Counted from the first letter of the stretch, positions 7,672-15,288 are shown. The stretch: DNA of 64,000 bases from Parvimonas sp035282405 (GCF_035282405.1 NZ_JAYKBP010000002.1:434001-498000); one strand, 5' to 3'. Numbers and translations are program-made. Notes: generated by a model not told the origin, from the letters alone.

Positions 7672-8055
7672 ATGAAAAAGAAATACATTTTTGGGTTAAT
7701 AATAATTTTAATATTTGGTGTTTTTATGGCATTTCGTATAAATAAAGATTGGACTAAATATAAAGAAGAATTTAGACAAAGACAAGAGAAAATCGTCCTA
7801 TATTTTGTAAATCATTTTGAATTAGAAAATGGCGAAGAAATTAAAGAAATAAAAGTTTTAAGTTTTAGAAAACATCATATGACTGGTTATTGGAATTGTT
7901 CCCTTTTAATAAATGGAAAATATCATGCTAATGTTTCTGAAAATGACAGAACAAGAGAAATTGATGGTGCATCTTACGACAAAGAAATTGAATCAATAAA
8001 GCCCCCAAAAAATATTACAAAATTAGAAATAAAAGTAGAATATTTAGAGGATTAG
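7672..8055 (+). CDS. DUF1433-like membrane protein 1 (putative lipase immunity)
   Basis: 127 residues: one N-terminal hydrophobic helix (about 4-21), then an extracytoplasmic domain with Y-F-V-N-H-F-E-L near 42, M-T-G-Y-W-N-C near 71 and L-I-N-G-K-Y near 79. The M-T-G-x-W and I-N-G-K-Y motifs match DUF1433, the family that supplies TilA immunity lipoproteins for the type VII secreted lipase TslA. Unlike those lipoproteins there is no lipobox Cys, so it is probably held by an uncleaved helix. First of five paralogues in the island. Confidence 0.75.
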   Translation: MKKKYIFGLIIILIFGVFMAFRINKDWTKYKEEFRQRQEKIVLYFVNHFELENGEEIKEIKVLSFRKHHMTGYWNCSLLINGKYHANVSENDRTREIDGASYDKEIESIKPPKNITKLEIKVEYLED

Positions 8056-8058
8056 ATT

Positions 8059-8091
8059 ATGAAAAAATATATTTTTGGGTTGATTGTTTAA
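8059..8091 (+). pseudogene. 5' remnant of a gutted DUF1433-like gene
   Basis: ATG plus nine codons (M-K-K-Y-I-F-G-L-I-V) then TAA. The reading matches the first residues of the intact paralogues, and it starts 3 nt after the preceding DUF1433 stop, the same spacing as between intact genes. The rest of the gene is replaced by the mosaic repeat at 8120-8490. A 3' tail (TTTGAGGATTAG) resurfaces at 8536-8546. Confidence 0.75.
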
Positions 8092-8119
8092 TGCAAACAG
8101 CAAAAAAGCTTCAAAAATT

Positions 8120-8490
8120 TTATAGAAAATAAAAAGCTTCACGTCATAATACTTAGCAAATAAAATTTTCCAACACGTCATTTCGACCGAAACGGAACGT
8201 AGTGAAGTGAAGCGAATCTAGCCCTAACTTTGTTTACTTGTAAGCAAAAATAGGTCTGACGTGGTAATTGTATCTTTAGATACAATTATACTGGAAATCT
8301 CATAAAGCCCTATTAAACATAGTATTTCTATATTCATTTTTACTCAAATTAAAGTATGATATTTCGACCTAGTATGTATCTACGATACATTTACTTTTGA
8401 TTGTATACAATCAAAAGTATGAGATCTCTCCGCGTTGGTCGAGATGACGTTTAAGGAAATAACTTAGATTAACAGCTAGACGTTAAAGGT
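8120..8490. repeat. Mosaic palindromic repeat, copy 1
   Basis: About 370 bp of unusually palindromic DNA. Near-perfect inverted ends CGTCATTTCGACC (8176-8188) and GGTCGAGATGACG (8437-8449) differ at one base. Inside lie TTGTATC-TTTA-GATACAA, TGTATCTACGATACA, and the 28-bp palindrome formed by TACTTTTGATTG, TATA and its complement near 8390-8420. The outer flanks AAAAAGCTTCACGTCATAAT (left) and ACGTTAA-N-GGTAAATAAACTT (right) recur in copy 2. It separates the 5' and 3' remnants of a DUF1433 gene. Confidence 0.8.
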
Positions 8491-8536
8491 AAATAAACTT
8501 AAAAAAGTACTACATCCCAAAGGAAGATAAAATGCT

Positions 8537-8564
8537 TTGAGGATTAGTTTATCTATGATATAAT
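8537..8564 (+). promoter_or_regulatory. Candidate promoter of the first lipase unit
   Basis: -35-like TTGAGG (8537-8542), 16-bp spacer, -10 TATAAT (8559-8564). The -35 lies in the 3' end of a DUF1433 remnant. The same arrangement recurs at 11634-11661 in front of the second unit, so the segment was duplicated with it. Confidence 0.45.
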
Positions 8565-8610
8565 AATTACGGATGTATTTTAGATTTATTTTTAAATAGG
8601 AAGGTATAAA

Positions 8611-9000
8611 ATGAAAAAAATATATATTTTTATTGGAGTAGTGATAATTTTAATAGGAGGTGTTTTTATGGCTTTTAGTTTAAATGGAAACAGAGCAAAG
8701 CATAAAGAAGAATTTAGAGAAAGACAAGAGAGACTTGCTCTATATTTTGTAAATAATTATGAATTAGCAAATGGTGAAGAAATAAAAGAAATAAAAATTT
8801 TAGATTTTTCAAAAGATTTTATGACAGGGTATTGGAATTTTAGTTTTTTAGTAAATGGAAAATATTATGCTGATATTTTAGAAAGCTACGAAAAAAAACA
8901 AATACTAAGTGTAGAATATCAAAAAGGAGAATTTAAAGAAATATCACCTCCAAAAAATAATACAAAATTAGAAGCAAAGATAGGGTATTTTGAGGATTAG
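8611..9000 (+). CDS. DUF1433-like membrane protein 2 (putative lipase immunity)
   Basis: 129 residues, same layout as the other copies: N-terminal helix, K-H-K-E-E-F-R-E-R-Q linker, then M-T-G-Y-W-N-F and L-V-N-G-K-Y-Y motifs. It ends in F-E-D-stop; the codons GAGGAT act as the ribosome binding site for the lipase gene that begins 3 nt later. This tight pairing supports an immunity role for lipase A. No lipobox Cys. In the middle region it has F-S-K-D-F-M-T-G where others have T-K-x-x-M-T-G or R-K-x-x-M-T-G. Confidence 0.75.
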   Translation: MKKIYIFIGVVIILIGGVFMAFSLNGNRAKHKEEFRERQERLALYFVNNYELANGEEIKEIKILDFSKDFMTGYWNFSFLVNGKYYADILESYEKKQILSVEYQKGEFKEISPPKNNTKLEAKIGYFED

Positions 9001-9003
9001 ATT

Positions 9004-10218
9004 ATGGATAAAATAAAAATTACAGATTTAGATTATAACGTAATTTCATCTAAAGTTTATTGGGTTCGAAAAAACAAGAAAAATAATAAAAAGCCATTAG
9101 TAAAAGGAAGAACATTTAAGAGTTCTAATACTTGGTATGAAGTCCTAGAAGTATTAGACCATGAAAATGGAATGCAAGCAATGGCAGTAGCTCCAATTAT
9201 AAATGGAAAAGTCGATACAAGTCGTATAGTAATTGCTTATGCTGGAACTGATGAATGGAAAGACGTTGAAACAGATGCTCAAATGATAGGACTTGGAGAT
9301 ACAGAAAAATTAACTCATGCTGATTCTCCAGAAGATGATATTATAGAATATGATGCTCAATCAAAGACAGCGTTAGATTTTGCAAAGAAAATAAGAGCAG
9401 AATATCCTGATTCTATAATAACTACAACTGGACATTCATTAGGCGAATCAACAGCTATGTATGTTGCTTTAAAAATGAGATTTAATAATACAGGATTTAA
9501 CGGACCGGATATACATAATATGATAAGCAAAGATGAAATAGAATATATGAGAAAACATCCAGAGCAATTTATAAACTATAGAAATTATTATGACTATGTG
9601 GGAAATATCACTGGAAACAAAACACAAACAGCAATATATTTAAATTATGGATTTGGAATTTATACTCATAGTTTATCAGATTGGGAATTTAACGAAGAAG
9701 GAAAACTTATTGATAATTATGGAGAAGCAGTAAAAACTAGTCTAAAACTAAAACAAGAAATGTTCGATAAACTAGACAATCTACAAAATATCAAAACAAA
9801 GTTAGCACAAGGAGGCTATACAGAAAATGAGGAAATATTTTTAGATAGCGAACAAGCAAGAATAATATCAAAAGGAGTAAAAGAAATATCGACAACAGCA
9901 TATGAAAATATAAAAAATATAAGAGATAAAGCAGTTGCAGGAGCAGAAGAAATATGGGATAGTACATTAGAAGTCCCGTTTGGATTTATTTTATCACCAC
10001 AAGAAGTAAGGGCAGCATATATGGAAGGTGGAGTAACTTATGATACTACAGTAGGACAAACAAAAAGAGAGCTTGATCCAAAAGTAGAAAAGGCAAAAGA
10101 AATAAATGAAAATTTTATAGAGTTAGATGAAAAGGTAAATAAAACTATTGATGAAATGCTGGAAAAAGATGAAGAATTAAAAAAGGATTTTGATTTATGG
10201 ACGAAAGAGATGAAATAA
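9004..10218 (+). CDS. TslA-like type VII lipase, copy A
   Basis: 404 residues in reverse effector order. The N-terminal half is a lipase: A-Y-A-G-T-D-E-W near 78-85 (oxyanion strand), G-H-S-L-G nucleophile elbow with Ser145, candidate Asp197 (Y-Y-D-Y-V-G) and His222 (Y-T-H-S-L-S-D-W). The C-terminal half (about 235-404) is helical and charged with no catalytic motif, as in TslA, whose C-terminus is the secretion domain. No signal peptide, consistent with type VII export. It is about 98% identical to copy B from residue 50 on, but the first 50 residues differ. The partner genes that follow copy B are missing here. Confidence 0.75.
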   Translation: MDKIKITDLDYNVISSKVYWVRKNKKNNKKPLVKGRTFKSSNTWYEVLEVLDHENGMQAMAVAPIINGKVDTSRIVIAYAGTDEWKDVETDAQMIGLGDTEKLTHADSPEDDIIEYDAQSKTALDFAKKIRAEYPDSIITTTGHSLGESTAMYVALKMRFNNTGFNGPDIHNMISKDEIEYMRKHPEQFINYRNYYDYVGNITGNKTQTAIYLNYGFGIYTHSLSDWEFNEEGKLIDNYGEAVKTSLKLKQEMFDKLDNLQNIKTKLAQGGYTENEEIFLDSEQARIISKGVKEISTTAYENIKNIRDKAVAGAEEIWDSTLEVPFGFILSPQEVRAAYMEGGVTYDTTVGQTKRELDPKVEKAKEINENFIELDEKVNKTIDEMLEKDEELKKDFDLWTKEMK

Positions 10219-10280
10219 AAACAGGAATAAAAGACTTATTAAAAGAATTTAATATGAATAATTTATCAAAATTGATTTAA
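10197..10280 (+). pseudogene. Hybrid fragment: partner-gene start fused to DUF6483 tail
   Basis: A 27-codon frame starting at ATG 10197 inside the end of lipase A. Its first six codons (M-D-E-R-D-E) equal the start of the coiled-coil partner gene at 13294; the rest (I-K-T-G-I-K-D-L-L-K-E-F) equals the C-terminus of the DUF6483-like protein at 7191-7562. The junction falls in GAAAGAGATGAA (10203-10214), present in both parents. It marks a deletion that removed the partner genes of copy A. Confidence 0.75.
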
Positions 10281-10316
10281 CAAAGAGCCGACTTTTGTAG
10301 TCAGCTCTTTGTTAAA
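10279..10316 (+). terminator. Terminator after lipase A unit
   Basis: Stem of about 15 bp AACAAAGAGC-C-GACT / AGTC-A-GCTCTTTGTT (10279-10293, 10299-10313) with one mismatch. It resembles the hairpin after the DUF6483 gene at 7568. Confidence 0.7.
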
Positions 10317-10396
10317 ATTGATAAAAAAATTTATAAAATTTAATATAGTATTATTAATACAATAAAATACTATTCTCTCTTTAGCTAGGTAAAAAT

Positions 10397-10441
10397 ATGA
10401 AAAAGAAATATATTTTTAGTTTGATAGTTTTATGTTATTAG
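10397..10441 (+). pseudogene. 5' remnant of a second gutted DUF1433-like gene
   Basis: ATG followed by 13 codons reading M-K-K-K-Y-I-F-S-L-I-V-L-C-Y then TAG. The start matches the intact paralogues. The body is replaced by the mosaic repeat, and a 3' tail-like stretch (ATATATAAAGGATTAG) reappears at about 10849-10864, where it now supplies the ribosome binding site for the next intact gene. Confidence 0.7.
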
Positions 10442-10449
10442 TAAAAAAT

Positions 10450-10820
10450 TATATAGAAAATAAAAAGCTTCACGTCATAATACTTAACAAAAAAAGTCTC
10501 TCAACACGTCATCTTGAGCGAAGTGAAACGAAGTCGAAAGATCTCAACTATTGCTTGTTTGTAAGCAATAGTATTTCTGAAAGAAATCCTAATAAATTAT
10601 TGATGTATCTTCGATACATTTACTTTTGATTGTATACAATCAAAAGTATGAGATTTCCAGAGTCATTGTATCAAAAGATACAACGACCCCGTCAGACCTA
10701 CTATTGCTTGTAAACAAGCAAAGTTAGGGCTAGATTCATTTCTCTATCGCTACAGTCGAGATGACGTTTAAGGAAATAACTTAGATTAATAGCTTAACGT
10801 TAATAGTAAATAAACTCTAG
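10450..10820. repeat. Mosaic palindromic repeat, copy 2
   Basis: Same left flank as copy 1 (AGAAAATAAAAAGCTTCACG) and same right flank. Inner ends CGTCATCTTGAGC (10507-10519) and GTCGAGATGACG (10755-10766). It shares the 28-bp TACTTTTGATTG palindrome and TGTATC-TTC-GATACA module with copy 1, but the order of other modules (TTGCTTG-TTTGTAAGCAA, TTGTATCAAAAGATACAA) differs, so the element is mosaic. A frame reading E-R-S-E-T-K-S-K-D-L crosses it; that is the translated repeat, not a gene. Confidence 0.8.
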
Positions 10821-10867
10821 AAATTAATATTATTTGAGGAAAAAATAAATATATAAAGGATTAGATT

Positions 10868-11254
10868 ATGAAAAAGAAATACATTTTTGGGTTGATTGCA
10901 ATTTTAATATTTGGTGTTTTTATGGCTTTTAGTTTAAATGGAAACAGAGAAAAACACAAGGAAGAATTTAGAGAAAGACAAGAGAGAATTGCCCTATATT
11001 TTGTAAATAATTATGAATTAACGAATGGCGAAGAAATTAAAGAAATAAAAATTACAAGTTTTAGAAAAAATCATATGACGGGATCATGGCGTTGTTCTTT
11101 TTTAATAAACGGAAAATATTCTGCTAATGTTTCGGAAATTTATGAAAAAAAACAAATTCTCGGTGCTGGATATCATGGCGACGATTTTAAAGAAATAGTC
11201 CCACCAAAAAACAATACTAAATTAGAAGCAAATATAGAATATTTTGAGGATTAG
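10868..11254 (+). CDS. DUF1433-like membrane protein 3 (putative lipase immunity)
   Basis: 128 residues: N-terminal membrane helix with no lipobox Cys, H-K-E-E-F-R-E-R-Q linker, M-T-G-S-W-R-C and L-I-N-G-K-Y-S motifs. The ribosome binding site AAAGGAT is inherited from the tail of the gutted DUF1433 gene just upstream. It ends in F-E-D-stop 3 nt before the next paralogue, which is translated from the GAGGAT in its last codons. Differences from neighbours cluster in the middle and late region, the likely specificity surface. Confidence 0.75.
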   Translation: MKKKYIFGLIAILIFGVFMAFSLNGNREKHKEEFRERQERIALYFVNNYELTNGEEIKEIKITSFRKNHMTGSWRCSFLINGKYSANVSEIYEKKQILGAGYHGDDFKEIVPPKNNTKLEANIEYFED

Positions 11255-11257
11255 ATT

Positions 11258-11644
11258 ATGAAAAAGAAATACATTTTTGGGTTAATTGTAATTTTAATAT
11301 TTGCTGTTTTTATGGCTTTTAGTTTAAATGGAAACAGAGAAAAACACAAGGAAGAATTTAGAGAAAGGCAAGATAGAATTGCTCTATATTTTGTAAATAA
11401 TTATGAATTAGCAAATGGCGATGAAATTAAAGAAATAAAAATTTTAAGTTTAACAAAAAGTAATATGACAGGATATTGGGATTGTGATTTTTTGATAAAT
11501 GGGAAATATTATGCTAATGTTTCGGAAAGTGTCAGAACAAAAGAAATTGATGGTGCTAGCTATCAAGATGGAGATTTTAAAAAAATAAAACCACCAAAAA
11601 ACAATACAAAATTAGAAGCAAAGATAGAATATTTTGAGGATTAG
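11258..11644 (+). CDS. DUF1433-like membrane protein 4 (putative lipase immunity)
   Basis: 128 residues, nearly identical to copy 3 over the first 45 residues and then diverging (T-K-S-N-M-T-G-Y-W-D-C, S-E-S-V-R-T-K-E-I-D-G-A). The N-R-E-K-H-K-E-E-F linker is shared. The S-x-x-x-R-T-K/R-E-I-D-G-A-S-Y stretch matches copy 1, suggesting recombination among paralogues. Its terminal codons TTGAGGATTAG contain the putative -35 of the downstream promoter. Confidence 0.75.
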   Translation: MKKKYIFGLIVILIFAVFMAFSLNGNREKHKEEFRERQDRIALYFVNNYELANGDEIKEIKILSLTKSNMTGYWDCDFLINGKYYANVSESVRTKEIDGASYQDGDFKKIKPPKNNTKLEAKIEYFED

Positions 11645-11661
11645 TTTATCTATGATATAAT
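11634..11661 (+). promoter_or_regulatory. Candidate promoter of the second lipase unit
   Basis: -35-like TTGAGG (11634-11639) inside the end of DUF1433 copy 4, 16-bp spacer, -10 TATAAT (11656-11661). The segment to about 11707 is almost identical to 8534-8610. Confidence 0.45.
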
Positions 11662-11707
11662 AATTATAGATGTATTTTAGATTTATTTTGAAACAGGAAG
11701 GTATAAA

Positions 11708-12097
11708 ATGAAAAAGATATATATTATAGGCTTAGTTATAATTTTAATAGGAGGTGTTTTTATGGCTTTTAGTTTAAATGGAAACAGAGCAAAGCATAAA
11801 GAGGAATTTAGAGAAAAACAAGAAAAAATTGCTCTATATTTTGTAAATAATTATGAATTATCAAATGGTGAAGAAATTAAAAAAATAAAGGTTTTAAGTT
11901 TAACAAAACATCATATGACTGGTATATGGGGCTGTGAACTTTTAATAAATGATAAATTCAACATTTCTCTTGCTTTAGAAAATTATGAAATAGTAAAAAT
12001 TGGTTCTGCTACCTATCAAGGTGAAGAGATTAAAAGAATAAAACCGCCAAAAAATAGTACAAAATTAGAAGTAAAAATAGAATATTTAGAGGATTAG
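11708..12097 (+). CDS. DUF1433-like membrane protein 5 (putative lipase immunity)
   Basis: 129 residues, ribosome binding site AGGAAGG. N-terminal helix without Cys, H-K-E-E-F-R-E-K-Q linker, M-T-G-I-W-G-C motif and L-I-N-D-K-F in place of L-I-N-G-K-Y. The region N-I-S-L-A-L-E-N-Y-E-I is unique to this copy. It sits 3 nt ahead of lipase B, with its L-E-D codons acting as the ribosome binding site, so it is the best candidate for the cognate immunity protein of copy B. Confidence 0.75.
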   Translation: MKKIYIIGLVIILIGGVFMAFSLNGNRAKHKEEFREKQEKIALYFVNNYELSNGEEIKKIKVLSLTKHHMTGIWGCELLINDKFNISLALENYEIVKIGSATYQGEEIKRIKPPKNSTKLEVKIEYLED

Positions 12098-12100
12098 AAT

Positions 12101-13318
12101 ATGAGTGAAGTAAAAATTACAGATTTAGATTATAAATGGATTTCATATGAGGTTTACAAAGTTCGAAAAAATAAACCAAATAATGATAAACCACTAAAAA
12201 AAGGAAGAACAGTGGAATCATTTGATAAGGAATTCAAAGTCTTAGAAGTACTAGACCATGAAAATGGAATGCAAGCAATGGCAGTAGCTCCAATTATAAA
12301 TGGAAAAGTCGATACAAGTCGTATAGTAATTGCTTATGCGGGAACTGATGAATGGAAAGACGTTGAAACAGATGCTCAAATGATAGGACTTGGAGATACA
12401 GAAAAATTAACTCATGCTGATTCTCCAGAAGATGATATTACAGAATATGATGCTCAATCAAAGACAGCATTAGATTTTGCAAAGAAAATAAGAGCAGAAT
12501 ATCCAGATTCTATAATAACTACAACTGGACATTCATTAGGCGAATCAACAGCTATGTATGTTGCTTTAAAAATGAGATTTAATAATACAGGATTTAACGG
12601 ACCGGATATACATAATATGATAAGCAAAGATGAAATAGAATATATGAGGAAACATCCAGAGCAATTTATAAACTATAGAAATTATTATGACTATGTGGGA
12701 AATGTCACTGGAAACAAAACACAAACAGTAATATATTTAAATTATGGATTTGGAATTTATACTCATAGTTTATCAGATTGGGAATTTAACAAAGAAGGAA
12801 AACTTATTGATGATTATGGAGAAGCAGTAAAAACTAGTCTAAAACTAAAACAAGAAATGTTCGATAAACTAGACAATCTACAAAATATCAAAACAAAGTT
12901 AGCGCAAGGAGGCTATACAGAAAACGAGGAAATATTTTTAGATAGTGAACAAGCAAGAATAATATCAAAAGGAGTAAAAGAAATATCGACAACAGCATAT
13001 GAAAATATAAAAAATATAAGAGATAAAGCAGTTGCAGGAGCAGAAGAAATATGGGATAGTACATTAGAAGTCCCGTTTGGATTTATTTTATCACCACAAG
13101 AAGTAAGGGCAGCATATATGGAAGGTGGAGTAACTTATGATACTACAGTAGGACAAACAAAAAGAGAGCTTGATCCAAAAGTAGAAAAGGCAAAAGAAAT
13201 AAATGAAAATTTTGTAGAGTTGGATGAAAAGGTAAATAAAACTATTGATGAAATGTTGGAAAAAGATGAAGAATTAAAAAGGGATTTTGATTTATGGACG
13301 AAAGAGATGAATACCTAA
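12101..13318 (+). CDS. TslA-like type VII lipase, copy B
   Basis: 405 residues. Same lipase elbow G-H-S-L-G (about Ser145), Asp in Y-Y-D-Y-V-G-N and His in Y-T-H-S-L-S-D-W, then a helical charged C-terminal half. From about residue 50 on it differs from copy A at only a handful of positions, while residues 11-45 are clearly different (K-W-I-S-Y-E-V against N-V-I-S-S-K-V). Unlike copy A it is followed by two small helical genes, the first overlapping its end by 25 nt. That matches the TslA-TlaA-TlaB arrangement, in which the small proteins bind the C-terminal targeting domain. Confidence 0.78.
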   Translation: MSEVKITDLDYKWISYEVYKVRKNKPNNDKPLKKGRTVESFDKEFKVLEVLDHENGMQAMAVAPIINGKVDTSRIVIAYAGTDEWKDVETDAQMIGLGDTEKLTHADSPEDDITEYDAQSKTALDFAKKIRAEYPDSIITTTGHSLGESTAMYVALKMRFNNTGFNGPDIHNMISKDEIEYMRKHPEQFINYRNYYDYVGNVTGNKTQTVIYLNYGFGIYTHSLSDWEFNKEGKLIDDYGEAVKTSLKLKQEMFDKLDNLQNIKTKLAQGGYTENEEIFLDSEQARIISKGVKEISTTAYENIKNIRDKAVAGAEEIWDSTLEVPFGFILSPQEVRAAYMEGGVTYDTTVGQTKRELDPKVEKAKEINENFVELDEKVNKTIDEMLEKDEELKRDFDLWTKEMNT

Positions 13319-13665
13319 AAAAGAAAAATATAGAACTAGAAAATTTACAAGAAGAATATAATAACATAAAAAAGAATTACGAAGAAAAAATCAATGATTT
13401 AAAAGATAAAAAGAAAAAACTTATTGAAATGATTGATAAGAAAAGAGAATATACTATTAATTATCTTCGCAGTAATGAAAATTATAATAATGAATTAAGT
13501 AATTTAAATATTATTTTTAGACAGTATTATGATAATGTAGATATTATTTATATCGAAAATGTAAAAAAAATTAATAAAAAATTTAGAAATGATGAAGATG
13601 AATATCAAAGTAAAATAAAAAGATTAAAAATATATATAGATGAAAATTATAAAAATAATAAATAG
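13294..13665 (+). CDS. Small coiled-coil protein, putative lipase secretion partner
   Basis: 123 residues, almost wholly helical and rich in Lys and Glu with heptad-like spacing over most of its length. It starts inside the lipase B gene (overlap 25 nt), so it is translationally coupled. By position and character it fits the TlaA/Lap class of small helical partners that build the composite signal of type VII effectors; sequence identity to those was not testable here. The first six codons survive as a relic after copy A (10197-10214). Confidence 0.65.
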   Translation: MDERDEYLKKKNIELENLQEEYNNIKKNYEEKINDLKDKKKKLIEMIDKKREYTINYLRSNENYNNELSNLNIIFRQYYDNVDIIYIENVKKINKKFRNDEDEYQSKIKRLKIYIDENYKNNK

Positions 13666-13679
13666 AATAAGGAGGTTTT

Positions 13680-13997
13680 ATGCTTGTTATAGATTTAGGT
13701 AAACTTCGACAGGGTGTTCAAGATTTTTTTGATGGGTGTAAAGACAGTTTAATATCTACAGAAAAATCTTTAGAAAAATCTGTTATTAGAAATTTTTTAA
13801 GTGGTCGAAAAAGATATACTACAAGTGCAGGAATAGCAACAGGAGATACAATGATTTCAGATGAATCAAAAAGCACAAAAAATTTAATAAAAAATTCTGA
13901 AGAAGGTATTGATGAAGCCATTAGAGGACAATGTTCCAATGAAATAAAAAAATATATAGAGCGCGAAAATGAAAAGTATAACTTTATGATTAAGTAA
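13680..13997 (+). CDS. Small helical protein, putative second secretion partner
   Basis: 105 residues with an excellent AAGGAGGTTTT ribosome binding site, 14 nt after the coiled-coil gene. It has two predicted helical stretches (about 5-40 and 62-103) around a Ser/Thr/Gly-rich turn (T-S-A-G-I-A-T-G-D-T). The size, hairpin layout and lack of a signal peptide resemble WXG100-like or DUF3130-like partners of type VII effectors. Paired with the coiled-coil gene it fits TlaB. Function inferred from context. Confidence 0.6.
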   Translation: MLVIDLGKLRQGVQDFFDGCKDSLISTEKSLEKSVIRNFLSGRKRYTTSAGIATGDTMISDESKSTKNLIKNSEEGIDEAIRGQCSNEIKKYIERENEKYNFMIK

Positions 13998-14116
13998 AAT
14001 AAATAGCTTAAAAGCTCTATTAAACGAGTTGAATCAGCTTCTTGTATGTAACCACTACTAAAATATAGCCTTATAAAAATTTTATGTTGATAGTAAATAG
14101 TATTAAGGAGGTTTTT

Positions 14117-14602
14117 ATGTTTAATCCAGTCAAATATGAAGGTAATCTAGGAGAACAATACTCTTCTTTAATAAAAGATTTGTATTTATTATGTTGTAAT
14201 GAAGATAATATGATAGCTAATTTGGCAAATGCATCTGCCCTATTAAACTTCTTTTTAGAAAAAATAAATTGGGTAGGTTTTTATCTTTTAGATGAAAAGA
14301 CAAATACTTTAGTTCTTGGACCTTTTCAGGGGCTTCCTGCCTGTGTTAGAATTCAAAACGGAGAAGGAGTTTGTGGAACGAGTGTAAATCTAAAAAAAAC
14401 TTTGAATATTGATAATGTTCATAATTTTGAAGGCCATATCGCCTGTGATGTTAAGAGCAATTCAGAGATTGTTATTCCGATTTTTAAAAATAATAGAATT
14501 ATTGGTGTATTAGATATAGACTCTCCAATTTTTAATAGATTTTCAAAGGAAGAAGAAACTTACCTAGAAGCATTTGTTAAACAATTGGAAACTCACATTT
14601 AA
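14117..14602 (+). CDS. msrC: Free methionine-(R)-sulfoxide reductase (GAF domain)
   Basis: 161-residue single GAF domain. It reduces free methionine-(R)-sulfoxide, an antioxidant role in the cytosol. Family residues: V-G-F-Y near residue 53, G-P-F-Q-G-L-P-A-C with Cys, G-V-C-G-T with Cys, H-I-A-C-D with Cys, then G-V-L-D-I-D-S. These cysteines form the catalytic relay of fRMsr enzymes. The start is at 14117, behind AAGGAGG; 11 codons further upstream are open but unsupported. Followed after 10 nt by the YdcF gene. Confidence 0.92.
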   Translation: MFNPVKYEGNLGEQYSSLIKDLYLLCCNEDNMIANLANASALLNFFLEKINWVGFYLLDEKTNTLVLGPFQGLPACVRIQNGEGVCGTSVNLKKTLNIDNVHNFEGHIACDVKSNSEIVIPIFKNNRIIGVLDIDSPIFNRFSKEEETYLEAFVKQLETHI

Positions 14603-14612
14603 GGAGGTCAAT

Positions 14613-15215
14613 ATGAAAAAACTTTTTAAATTTATTTTATTCATCTGTTTGTGTTTAGTCGTCTTAATTCAATCTTTAATTTATCATTCTCAAAAAAACG
14701 AAATGGATACTTTTGAAAATTATGTATTAGTGCTTGGGGCTAAGGCAAATAATGGAAATCTTTCAAAAACATTGATTAATAGATTAGATACTACTGTTGA
14801 ATATTTAAATAAACACAAAAAGGCAAAAGCTATTTTATGTGGTGGAAAAGAAAATAATAATGAGCTTTCTCAAGCTGAATATATGCAAAAATACCTTATT
14901 GAAAAAGGAATTGCAAAAGAAAGACTTATTACTGAAACTGGTAGTAAAAATACCTACGAGAATATAAAATTCGCTCTAGAAAAGCTTGATAAAAAGCCAT
15001 CTGAAATAATGGTGATATCATCTAGTTATCATCTATTTAGAGCAAAACTTATTCTCTACAGATTTGGAATTTTAGCAAGGACTGTTCCAGCAAAGACTCC
15101 AATGAGTGCACTTATTCCATCATATGTAAGAGAAACTTTTGCAGTTGTAAAGACTTTTCTGTATGATAAACCTACAGAAGAAGATATAAAAAATTTACAT
15201 TCAAAGAATAAATAA
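14613..15215 (+). CDS. YdcF/ElyC-family membrane protein (DUF218)
   Basis: 200 residues. One N-terminal helix (about 5-25) and an outer DUF218 domain: Y-V-L-V-L-G-A-K near 39, L-C-G-G-K, T-E-T-G-S-K-N-T-Y-E-N near 109-119, V-I-S-S-S-Y-H-L-F-R-A. The S-x-N-T-x-E-N and S-S-x-Y-H motifs are the family's conserved pocket. Relatives (SanA, ElyC) are linked to envelope integrity; the reaction is not firmly known. AAGGAGGTCAAT sets the start at 14613, so the unusual longer frame overlapping msrC is discarded. Confidence 0.85.
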   Translation: MKKLFKFILFICLCLVVLIQSLIYHSQKNEMDTFENYVLVLGAKANNGNLSKTLINRLDTTVEYLNKHKKAKAILCGGKENNNELSQAEYMQKYLIEKGIAKERLITETGSKNTYENIKFALEKLDKKPSEIMVISSSYHLFRAKLILYRFGILARTVPAKTPMSALIPSYVRETFAVVKTFLYDKPTEEDIKNLHSKNK

Positions 15216-15288
15216 TTTTACGATTGACCCTACATGATGTAATAATCAGCTATAAATGACTTGTTAGCATGAAAAATTAAAAAAAGTG

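Noticed and set aside
10432..10629. 65-codon frame across the mosaic repeat (E-R-S-E-T-K-S-K-D-L)
   Set aside because: It is a translation of repeat DNA with no ribosome binding site; similar frames appear wherever this repeat family occurs.
8120..10820. Mosaic repeats as CRISPR arrays
   Set aside because: Palindromic modules vary in order and spacing; there are no regular spacers and no cas genes.
7672..12097. DUF1433-like proteins as lipoproteins
   Set aside because: No Cys in the N-terminal hydrophobic segment of any copy.
7672..13997. Prophage or transposon carrying the lipase island
   Set aside because: No integrase, transposase or attachment repeats seen around the island.
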